NCBI GenBank assembly: GCA_036741695.1 | Contig: DAINRU010000004.1 | Location: forward strand, 1 to 64,000 | Direction: 5' to 3' | Source: JAFANK01 sp036741695 | Lineage (GTDB): Bacteria > Vulcanimicrobiota > Vulcanimicrobiia > Eremiobacterales > Eremiobacteraceae | DNA length: 64,000 bases | In this document: in pieces, positions 36,810 to 43,573 of the stretch | Layout of the letters: every line of letters begins with the position of its first letter | Position numbering within the stretch: the stretch's first letter is position 1 | The notes under the pieces: generated by a model | The model's database searches: none | Told to the model about the DNA's origin: nothing | Seen by the model: only the letters and a program-made list of their open reading frames with translations | Position numbers and translations under genes: made by a program

Positions 36810-38192
36810 ATGGAATTTCATACCATCATCGAGCCATTCCGCATCAAGATGGTCGAGCCGATCCGCATGACCACGCGGGCCGAGCGCGAGACCCTGCTGG
36901 CTGCCGCCGGTCACAACGGCTTTTTGCTGCGTGCGGAAGATGTGATCGTCGACCTGCTCACCGATTCCGGCACGGGCGCGATGAGCGCCGAGCAGTGGGC
37001 GGGCATGATGCGCGGCGATGAGTCCTACGCCGGTGCGCGCTCCTACTACCGTTTCGCCGCCACAGTGCGCGACATCTTCGGTTTCGCGCACGTGCTGCCG
37101 GTCCATCAGGGTCGCGCGGCCGAGCGCATCTTGTTCTCGACCGTCTGCACGCCCGGAGACGTCGTCCCCAACAACACGCATTTCGACACGACGAGAGCCA
37201 ACATCGAGCACGTCGGCGCGAGCGCGGTCGACCTCCCCATCCCCGAAGGCCGGGTGCCCTCGGTCGAGCATCCCTTCAAAGGCAACATGGACGTCGGCGC
37301 GCTGCGCGCCCTCATCGCTCGCGTCGGCCGCGAGAAGATCCCGCTCGTCATGCTGACCGTGACCAACAATTCCGGCGGCGGTCAACCGGTCTCCATGGAG
37401 AACGTGCGGGCGGTGCGTGCGGTGTGCCACGAGTTCAGCCTGCCGCTGTACATCGATGCGTGCCGCTTCGCCGAGAACTGCTGGTTCATCCGCGAGCGCG
37501 AGCCTGGATACGAGCGCACGGCGGTCAAGGACATCGCCCGCGAGCTCTTCTCGCACGCCGACGGTGCGACGATGTCGGCCAAAAAAGACGGACTGGTCAA
37601 TATCGGTGGCTTCTTGGCCACAAATGACGATGCGCTTGCCAAGCAAGAAGCGCGCCTGCTCATCCTGACCGAGGGTTTCCCGACGTATGGCGGCCTTGCC
37701 GGACGCGATCTGGAGGCGATCGCCATCGGCCTGCGCGAGGTGCTCGATCACGACTACCTGCGCTACCGCATCACCTCGACCGGATATCTGGGCAAGCATC
37801 TCATCGAGATCGGCTACCCGATCGTGCGGCCTCCTGGCGGACACGCGATCTACATCGACGCGGCCGCGCTCTTGCCGCACATCCCGCCCAGCCAGTTCCC
37901 CGGTCAGGCGCTGCTCGCCGAGATGTACCTCACGGGAGGCATCCGCGCGGTTGAGATCGGGAGCTTGATGTTCGGCTCCACGGATCCGCGGACCGGCGCT
38001 GAAAGCCAGGCCGCGATGGAGCTCGTGCGCATGGCCATCCCGCGCCGAGTGTACACACAAAGCCACATCGACTACGTCATCGAGGTCATGGCCGACGTCT
38101 TTTTGCGGCGCGACAAGATCCGCGGTCTGCGCATCGTCTGGCAATCGCCGCCGCTGCGCCACTTCACCGCGCGTCTCGAACCAGTGGCATGA
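36810..38192 (+). CDS. Tryptophanase / tyrosine phenol-lyase family beta-eliminating lyase
   Basis: 460 residues, a PLP enzyme that splits tryptophan to indole (or tyrosine to phenol), pyruvate and ammonia. Family marks are PFRIKMVEPIRMTTRAERE at the N-terminus, TDSGTGAMSAEQWAGMMRGDESYAGARSYY, VLPVHQGRAAERILF, NTHFDTTRANIEHVGA, VTNNSGGGQPVSMEN, YIDACRFAENCWFI and the Schiff-base lysine in TMSAKKDGLVNIGGF near residue 257. A strong ribosome site (GGAGG) precedes the ATG. The two activities cannot be told apart reliably here. It is ATGA-coupled to a hotdog thioesterase, an unusual partner. Confidence 0.9.
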   Translation: MEFHTIIEPFRIKMVEPIRMTTRAERETLLAAAGHNGFLLRAEDVIVDLLTDSGTGAMSAEQWAGMMRGDESYAGARSYYRFAATVRDIFGFAHVLPVHQGRAAERILFSTVCTPGDVVPNNTHFDTTRANIEHVGASAVDLPIPEGRVPSVEHPFKGNMDVGALRALIARVGREKIPLVMLTVTNNSGGGQPVSMENVRAVRAVCHEFSLPLYIDACRFAENCWFIREREPGYERTAVKDIARELFSHADGATMSAKKDGLVNIGGFLATNDDALAKQEARLLILTEGFPTYGGLAGRDLEAIAIGLREVLDHDYLRYRITSTGYLGKHLIEIGYPIVRPPGGHAIYIDAAALLPHIPPSQFPGQALLAEMYLTGGIRAVEIGSLMFGSTDPRTGAESQAAMELVRMAIPRRVYTQSHIDYVIEVMADVFLRRDKIRGLRIVWQSPPLRHFTARLEPVA

Positions 38193-38602
38193 GCGAGCCG
38201 TTCAGCATCGAGGAGTACGTGCGCTGGAGCGACGTCGACGCCGCCGGCATCGTCTGCTACGGCGCCTTCGTGCGCTTCGTCGAAGTGGCCGAGACGGAGC
38301 TCTTCCGCGCGGCCGGCATGCCCTATGGCAAGGTCTTCGACACCTTCGACTGCTGGCTGCCGCGCGTGCATTTCTCCGCAGACTTCCACGCCCCGGCGAC
38401 GCTGGACGAAAAGTTGCGGGTCAGCGCGTTCGTCAAAGCCTTAGGCAATACGTCGGTGACGTTAGGGTTTGTGATCGACAACCAGACTGGCGTGCGCATC
38501 GCCGAGTTTGAGATCGTGCTCGTCTGCATCGATCGCACGACCTTCGCAAAACGCGCTCTGCCGCCCGAGCTGCGCGCTGCGCTCAGTCGTTTCGTGGTTT
38601 GA
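38189..38602 (+). CDS. Hotdog-fold acyl-CoA thioesterase (4HBT type)
   Basis: 137 residues of the YbgC/4-hydroxybenzoyl-CoA thioesterase type. The hallmark EYVRWSDVDAAGIVCYGAFVRFVEVAETELFR includes the catalytic Asp near residue 17, followed by LPRVHFSADFHAPATLDEKLRVSAFV. The start overlaps the tryptophanase-like stop codon (ATGA), so they are co-translated. The acyl substrate is unknown; the coupling hints at aromatic amino acid breakdown but does not prove it. The 3' end overlaps the opposite small gene by 20 bp. Confidence 0.88.
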   Translation: MSEPFSIEEYVRWSDVDAAGIVCYGAFVRFVEVAETELFRAAGMPYGKVFDTFDCWLPRVHFSADFHAPATLDEKLRVSAFVKALGNTSVTLGFVIDNQTGVRIAEFEIVLVCIDRTTFAKRALPPELRAALSRFVV

Positions 38603-38768
38603 CGGATTCGTCGGACGTGCCCACGCAGAAGCCGCACGGCTCCATGCCGACTTCATGCGCCTGCGCCTCGGTGAGATTCAAGACCGTGCCTCGCCCCTCG
38701 AGCTGCTTGTGACATACGCCGCCCGGTGCGTGATAGACCCGATCGCCGATGATGCAGACGACGTCCAT
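38583..38768 (-). CDS. 61-aa protein with Ada-like zinc-binding pattern
   Basis: A short protein whose core, VYHAPGGVCHKQL then LTEAQAHEVGMEPCGFC, matches the pattern of small metal-binding modules related to the Ada N-terminal domain: a His/Cys pair, a turn, an EA-x-x-x-G helix and a closing PCxxC. Three or four cysteines could bind one zinc. AAGGAG lies 2-3 bases before the ATG, somewhat close. It overlaps the thioesterase end by 20 bp on the other strand, so some of its C-terminus could be accidental, but the motif lies outside the overlap. Confidence 0.6.
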   Translation of the reverse strand: MDVVCIIGDRVYHAPGGVCHKQLEGRGTVLNLTEAQAHEVGMEPCGFCVGTSDESVKPRND

Positions 38769-38908
38769 GGCTCCTTGGTTTCAACAGGTCTGGGCGCGAG
38801 CCTTGGGCCGCCCCTAGAACGGTCCGGTCCTAAAAATGGCGCCATCTGGATGCGAGATATGGTGAAGAAGCCGACAAAGGCGCCGATAACGGTGGTACAG
38901 GTGACACG

Positions 38909-39268
38909 ATGATCCTTCAGACGCTGCCGGCCACGGGCCGTTGGAATCTGTTCAAGATCGAGGGGCAGTTGGATTTCGCAGCCGCCCCCACGGTCCAGAC
39001 TGCGTTGTTGCACGCGGCCCATATGGGAACGAGCGACCTGCTCATCGATCTGGAAGACCTCGCGAGCGTGGACGAGATCGGCGTCGCCAGACTCACCGGC
39101 GTGGTGCAGCGCCTCGTCGCCGAACGGCCGTCACTGCAGATCGCGTTCGTGGCGAAGGACTCGTGGCTCGCCGACACGCTCAAGCAGGCGCGCCTGCCCA
39201 AATCCGTCGTGATCTTCCGCAACGGGACCGAGGCGCTCAAGGCCATCGGCCTGCACGCAGCCGCTTAG
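38909..39268 (+). CDS. STAS-domain protein (anti-anti-sigma type)
   Basis: 119 residues forming a single STAS domain: FKIEGQLDFAAAPTVQTALLHAA, then SDLLIDLEDLASVDEIGVARLTGVVQRL where regulators of the SpoIIAA type carry a phosphorylated Ser in DxxxxxDSxG. Here the position reads DEIG, so the phosphoacceptor serine is replaced by glutamate. It may be locked in one state or work by another mechanism. No kinase/anti-sigma partner lies adjacent. A terminator-like hairpin follows at 39295. Confidence 0.82.
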   Translation: MILQTLPATGRWNLFKIEGQLDFAAAPTVQTALLHAAHMGTSDLLIDLEDLASVDEIGVARLTGVVQRLVAERPSLQIAFVAKDSWLADTLKQARLPKSVVIFRNGTEALKAIGLHAAA

Positions 39269-39294
39269 GCCAGCGCGGCGCCCAACAAGAAATC

Positions 39295-39321
39295 AAAAGG
39301 ATGGCCACGGCCGTCCTTTTT
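39295..39321 (+). terminator. Rho-independent terminator after the STAS gene
   Basis: AAAAGGA and TCCTTTT outer arms and GGC/GCC inner arms form a stem of about 11-12 pairs with one T-G pair and a tiny loop, followed by a run of five T. The A-rich 5' flank means it may work in both directions. Confidence 0.75.
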
Positions 39322-39382
39322 GAGTTCTATCGCCGCATACGTGTGGCCAGGGCTCTTGGCGGGTCTGTCAAATGACCGCTCT

Positions 39383-39817
39383 GTGACACTTCCTCCCCTC
39401 GCCCAGCGCGTCGCTCGAGGCGATATGATCTCCCGCCATCACCGCTATGACGCGGCTGATATCGCCGATTTCGCGCACAGAGCGGGCGATCACAACCCGG
39501 TCCACCTCGACGACGCTGCCGGTGCGCGCTCGCGCTTCGGCAAGCGCATCGCCGCAGCGGAACAGACGATCTCGCTCATGCTCGGGCTCGCGGCCTCGTG
39601 GCTCGCGCAGCGCGGCACGGCGATCGGTCTGGGTTGTTCGTTTCGCTTCACCGCTGCCGTGCGCGAGGGTGACACGCTCGAGCTCGTCTGGCAGGTAACC
39701 GACACCTATTTCAAAGAGTCGCTCGGCGGTGTGATCGTCTGCTTCGAGGGCAGAGCCCAGAACCAGGATGGCCTCGTGGCCATGCGGGGCAGCCTGCAGA
39801 TGTTGCTGCAAGAATAG
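39383..39817 (+). CDS. MaoC-like (R)-specific acyl-CoA hydratase
   Basis: About 144 residues from GTG 39383, chosen because the family N-terminal G-D-x-(hydrophobic) element (ARGDMISRHHRYDAADIADFA) is then kept; ATG 39425 would cut it. The active motif FAHRAGDHNPVHLDDAAGARSRFGKRIAAA contains the Asp and His of the hotdog hydratases. It should hydrate (R)-enoyl thioesters, in fatty acid or polyester metabolism. It follows the STAS terminator and precedes rpoZ, with no clear pathway partner nearby. Confidence 0.85.
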   Translation: MTLPPLAQRVARGDMISRHHRYDAADIADFAHRAGDHNPVHLDDAAGARSRFGKRIAAAEQTISLMLGLAASWLAQRGTAIGLGCSFRFTAAVREGDTLELVWQVTDTYFKESLGGVIVCFEGRAQNQDGLVAMRGSLQMLLQE

Positions 39818-39888
39818 TCGGTTGCGGGGTCGCGTGTGACGCAGCCAGGGCAGGCGCCCACGGGCCCGCGTCGAATAAGCCTGGTCTG

Positions 39889-40119
39889 ATGAAAGAACAT
39901 AAGAAGTCGAAATCGTTCGGCGATATCGATCAGTTGCTGGATCGCGTCGGCAACAAGTATCTGCTCGTGAATGCGGCGCGTGTCCGCGCACAGCAGCTCG
40001 TCAACCGTGACGAGCCCGCGGTGGAAGGCGCCAATCCTGAGAAGGCGGTGAGCACCGCCTTTGCAGAGATCGCCGCCGACAAGCTCGATATCACGATCAA
40101 TCCCGACCACATCCGCTAG
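39889..40119 (+). CDS. rpoZ: RNA polymerase omega subunit
   Basis: 76 residues with the omega core: IDQLLDRVGNKYLLVNAARVRAQQL, then EKAVSTAFAEIAADKLDI, matching the conserved RY-LV-xxAxxRAxxL and the later A-xxEI helix. It assists assembly of the RNA polymerase beta-prime subunit. In many bacteria rpoZ follows gmk; here it stands alone, convergent with queD and overlapping its stop by 4 bp. Confidence 0.9.
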   Translation: MKEHKKSKSFGDIDQLLDRVGNKYLLVNAARVRAQQLVNRDEPAVEGANPEKAVSTAFAEIAADKLDITINPDHIR

Positions 40120-40487
40120 TCGGGCCTGTCCGGCCTAAAGCGCGCGAGCGAGCGCGGCGTTTCTCGGACCACGACCTCGTCGATCGACACGCGTCCACCC
40201 ACCGCAAGCTGTAGCTTGTGCGCCAGCACGATGGCGATATTCTCGGCCGTCGTCGCAAGTTTGGTCACGCTGAACTCCGGGCGTTCGTTGAGATCGCAGT
40301 GGTCGAACTCGTCGACGACCTGCTGCAGCACGTTGAAGTCCACCACCATCCCGTGCTCGAGCTCCCGCGCCGAGGCGCTGATCTCGACGCCGTAGCGATG
40401 CCCGTGCCGCCGGTTGCAGGGAGAATCATACGGCAGCGCGAGCTGATGCGCGGCGTCGAAATGGCAGCTGAACGAGATGGACATCAT
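40116..40487 (-). CDS. queD: 6-carboxytetrahydropterin synthase
   Basis: 123 residues, the QueD step of queuosine/7-deazaguanine synthesis from dihydroneopterin triphosphate. The zinc histidines are present in SCHFDAAHQL and RRHGHRYGVEI, with the catalytic Cys in DSPCNRRHGH. HGMVVDFNVLQQVVDEFDHCDLN and TTAENIAIVLAHKL complete the fold. The ATG at 40487 forms ATGA with the queE stop, fixing the start and showing coupling. queC, queF and tgt are not in the window. Confidence 0.93.
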   Translation of the reverse strand: MMSISFSCHFDAAHQLALPYDSPCNRRHGHRYGVEISASARELEHGMVVDFNVLQQVVDEFDHCDLNERPEFSVTKLATTAENIAIVLAHKLQLAVGGRVSIDEVVVRETPRSLARFRPDRPD

Positions 40488-41170
40488 CGGCCGGCGGCTC
40501 CGTGCCAGAGCAGATAGTGCAGTTGCGGCAGGACGCGGACGTCGTAGCGTCGCCACGCTGTATCTTCCAACACAGATCCCGTGAGCCATTCCAGGAAGCG
40601 CAGATACGCTTCCCCCGTGCCCGCACGGCCGCTTTCGGGTTGCATGACGACGGGCGTCCGCGCGGGTAGCACATCCTCAAGCGATGCGAGCAGCGCCGCG
40701 GCCTCGCTCAGGTCGCGTGCCTCCCCGATCACGAACTTCAGCTGCATGCGGCCCGGCGCGCTCGCACAGAATTTGCGCAAGATGGCTGGCTTGGGCACGT
40801 ACCCCGACGTGCCGACCTTCGGACTGATCGAGAAGAGCGAAACGCCGCGAAGGTCGGCGAAGATCGTACCGCTGGTCTCCACCGTGACGTGCCGGCCGCG
40901 CAAAGCGCCGACGAGCGCTGCGATGTCCTGCGCGAGCGGCTCGCCGCCCGTGATGACGATGTGATGGCGATCTCCGACGAGCGCCGTGAGCTCATCGACG
41001 CTCATGCGGGTTCCGGCATCGCCGGCTAGTGCATATGGCGTGTCGCACCACGAGCAGCGCAGCGGGCAGCCGTCGAGCCGTATGAAAAAGGTCGGCGCGC
41101 CGATGAGACCGCCCTCACCTTGGATGGAGAGGAACGTCTCGTTGACCGAGAGCGAGGCGGGCGCAGTCAC
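40484..41170 (-). CDS. queE: 7-carboxy-7-deazaguanine synthase (radical SAM)
   Basis: About 228 residues from GTG 41170; ATG 41236 would add 22 less typical residues, and the open frame to 41338 is unlikely. The cluster motif is LDGCPLRCSWCDTPYA (CxxxCxxC), preceded by the typical ETFLSIQGEGGLIGAPTFFIRL and followed by HIVITGGEPLAQ, TVETSGTIF and SISPKVG. It converts carboxytetrahydropterin to 7-carboxy-7-deazaguanine and is coupled to queD, the previous step. It is divergent from the EF-G-like gene. Confidence 0.92.
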   Translation of the reverse strand: MTAPASLSVNETFLSIQGEGGLIGAPTFFIRLDGCPLRCSWCDTPYALAGDAGTRMSVDELTALVGDRHHIVITGGEPLAQDIAALVGALRGRHVTVETSGTIFADLRGVSLFSISPKVGTSGYVPKPAILRKFCASAPGRMQLKFVIGEARDLSEAAALLASLEDVLPARTPVVMQPESGRAGTGEAYLRFLEWLTGSVLEDTAWRRYDVRVLPQLHYLLWHGAAGR

Positions 41171-41309
41171 AGCCTGCGTTTTTTCGCGCCGCCCGAGGAG
41201 GCTACCCCCCGCGCCGCAGCTGTTGCGCTCGGGCATCGAGAGGGCGGTTACACCCCACGTCGAAACCGGCCTTCCCTCTTTCACACACGTAGCAACGAAT
41301 CTTCGTAGG

Positions 41310-41329
41310 AACGGACCTTTAGGTCCGTT
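41310..41329. repeat. 20 bp perfect inverted repeat upstream of the EF-G-like gene
   Basis: Arms AACGGACCT and AGGTCCGTT with a TT centre, followed by AACCC as at 9095-9114. It ends 29 bp before the start codon at 41359, ahead of the GGAGG ribosome site, so it could form a hairpin in the 5' leader. Confidence 0.7.
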
Positions 41330-41358
41330 AACCCGCATCTTAATCGCGGAGGTACGTG

Positions 41359-43413
41359 ATGGCCGCAGCCCAAGGCATCAGGAACGTCGCATTCGTCGGG
41401 CCGCATCATAGCGGCAAATCCACGCTCGTCGAAGCACTCCTCGCGCAGACGCAGGCGATCCCGCGCAAAGGCTCGGTCGTCGACGGCACCGCCACCACCG
41501 ACCACGACCCTGAATCCCATGCTCACCAGATGTCGGTCGCTCCAGGCTTCGCCCACCTCACGAGCGGCGGCGTCCGCGTCAACCTCATCGACTGCCCGGG
41601 GGCGGTCGATTTTCTTGAAGAGACGAAGTTCGCGCTGCAGGCGGCCGATGCCGCAGTCATCGTCGTGGAAGCGGATCCCAACAGGCTGCCCCAGGTCGAC
41701 ACCCTCGTCGACTACATCGAATCGCTGCACATGCCGCATTGCTTCGTCATCAACCGGCTCGACCGTCCTGGTGCGGATTTCATGGGCACGTACAGCGCGC
41801 TGCGCGAGCGCTTCGGCAACCATGTCGTGGCCGAACAAGCGCCCATCGGCCAGGGTGAGAACCTCTCCGGCTTCGTCGACGTCGTCACGATGAAAGCGTT
41901 CAAATACGGCGACGGGCAAGCAAGCCCCACCACGCTCCCCGAGCACTTCGCCGACAAGAACCACGAAGAATTGCTGGAGGCGCTGGCTGATTTCGACGAC
42001 CATCTCATGGAGGAGATCCTCGAGGGTCAGGAACCGCCGCTCGAGGAGATCGAGCACGACCTCGAAGTCGACGTCAGCGCGGACAAGGTCATCCCCGTGG
42101 CTGTTGCCAGCGGTGTCCGCGGCTGGGGCGTGGCCGAACTTCTCGACCTCATCATCCGGCAATTCCCCGACGGCTCGCAGATCCGCCGTGACGACGATGC
42201 CGGCCGGGCGGTGGAGCCCAACGCCGCCGGTCCGGTCATCGCACAGGTCTGCAAGACGATCGTGCATCCGCAAAGCGGCAAGCTGTCGATCGTGCGCGTG
42301 CTCTCCGGTCAGCTCAATGCGGACACCGCGCTCGTCAACGTCAACCGCGACGTCAAAGAACGTCCGGGCGGCTTGTATTGGCTGCTGGGCAAGAACCAGG
42401 CGGCGGCCAGCGGTGCGGGGCCGGGCAGCATCGTGGCGATCGCGCGCCTGGACACGACGGTCACTGGCGACACGTTATGCTCCAATAGCACGAAGACCAA
42501 GATGCCGGTGCACAAGCTTCCCAAGGCGGCCTTCTCGCTCGCGCTGCGACCGCACGACCGATCGGACGAGGCCAAGCTCTCGCAGCTGCTTGTGCGCATG
42601 CGCGAAGAAGACCCGACGCTCGTGGTCGAGCGCGAGGCATTCACCGACGAGCTCGTGCTGCGCGGCTACGGCGAGATGCACCTCATCGTGACCGTCGAAC
42701 GCCTGCAGCGCAAGTACGGCGTCAAACTCGACACGCAATTGCCGCAAGTGCCATACCGCGAGACCATCAGCGCCAAGACGCAGCAGCAGGGACGCTACAA
42801 GCACCAGACGGGCGGCCATGGCATGTTCGGCGACGTGCATCTGGAGATCCAGCCGCAGCCGCGTGGCGCCGGCTTCAAGTTCGACGAACGCATCGTGGGG
42901 GGCTCTGTGCCCAAGCAGTTCTGGCCGGGCGTCGAGAAAGGCGTGCGCGAAGCGCTTGAGAAGGGCCCGATCGGCGGTTTCCCGGTCGTCGACGTGCACG
43001 TCACGCTCTACGACGGCTCCTATCACACCGTCGACTCGAACGAGATGTCCTTCAAGCTCGCCGCGTCGCTCGCCATGCGCGAGGGCATGCCCAAATGTCA
43101 TCCCGTGCTGCTCGAGCCGATCCAGCGCGTTGAGATCACGGTGCCCAACGCCTACACGAGCGCGGTGCTGCAGCAGATCAGCGGACATCGCGGGCAGATC
43201 CAAAGCTATGGTCCAAGCGAGGAGCGTCGCGGCTGCGACGTCGTCAAAGCCCTCGTGCCGCAAGCGGAGATGCCGCGCTATCTCACCGAGCTGCGCACGG
43301 CGACGCAAGGTCTTGGCTATTTCACGGCGGAGCACGACCACTTCGAGTTCGCCCCGCCCAAGGTTGTCCAGACAGTGACCGCAGAGCGAAAGGAGCTCAC
43401 CGCAGCCCGATAA
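41359..43413 (+). CDS. EF-G-like translational GTPase (second EF-G type)
   Basis: 684 residues with all EF-G domains, but the GTPase motifs are those of the bacterial EF-G-like (EF-G2) group rather than canonical FusA: G1 is VGPHHSGKSTL instead of AHVDAGKT, G3 is DCPGAVDF instead of DTPGHVDF, G4 is NRLDRPGADF. Domain IV (FKFDERIVGGSVPKQFWPGVEKG, DGSYHTVDSNEMSFKLA) and domain V (LEPIQRVEITVPNAYTSAVLQQISGHRGQI) are intact. ATG 41359 is preferred over the in-frame GTG three bases upstream because GGAGG then has a 6-base spacer. Its role may be translocation or ribosome recycling; the main fusA is expected elsewhere. Confidence 0.88.
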   Translation: MAAAQGIRNVAFVGPHHSGKSTLVEALLAQTQAIPRKGSVVDGTATTDHDPESHAHQMSVAPGFAHLTSGGVRVNLIDCPGAVDFLEETKFALQAADAAVIVVEADPNRLPQVDTLVDYIESLHMPHCFVINRLDRPGADFMGTYSALRERFGNHVVAEQAPIGQGENLSGFVDVVTMKAFKYGDGQASPTTLPEHFADKNHEELLEALADFDDHLMEEILEGQEPPLEEIEHDLEVDVSADKVIPVAVASGVRGWGVAELLDLIIRQFPDGSQIRRDDDAGRAVEPNAAGPVIAQVCKTIVHPQSGKLSIVRVLSGQLNADTALVNVNRDVKERPGGLYWLLGKNQAAASGAGPGSIVAIARLDTTVTGDTLCSNSTKTKMPVHKLPKAAFSLALRPHDRSDEAKLSQLLVRMREEDPTLVVEREAFTDELVLRGYGEMHLIVTVERLQRKYGVKLDTQLPQVPYRETISAKTQQQGRYKHQTGGHGMFGDVHLEIQPQPRGAGFKFDERIVGGSVPKQFWPGVEKGVREALEKGPIGGFPVVDVHVTLYDGSYHTVDSNEMSFKLAASLAMREGMPKCHPVLLEPIQRVEITVPNAYTSAVLQQISGHRGQIQSYGPSEERRGCDVVKALVPQAEMPRYLTELRTATQGLGYFTAEHDHFEFAPPKVVQTVTAERKELTAAR

Positions 43414-43519
43414 ATATCGCAGTTCACGCCGCAGAATTTGGGCACTTTCGTCTGCCGATGACGGAGCTTCACGCTCGCACGTCAAAGAACTCCAGCCTGG
43501 TTCGTCTCGCCTTGTAATC

Positions 43520-43541
43520 ACGGACCCTCCGGTCCGTTTTT
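43520..43541 (+). terminator. Rho-independent terminator after the EF-G-like gene
   Basis: ACGGACC, loop CTCC, GGTCCGT, then a run of five T (43537-43541). This is a well-formed terminator about 105 bp after the stop codon. Its arms match the core of the inverted-repeat family at 9095 and 41310. Confidence 0.8.
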
Positions 43542-43573
43542 CGTCGCGTTCGTTACGTCTTGAAGGAAGTTGC

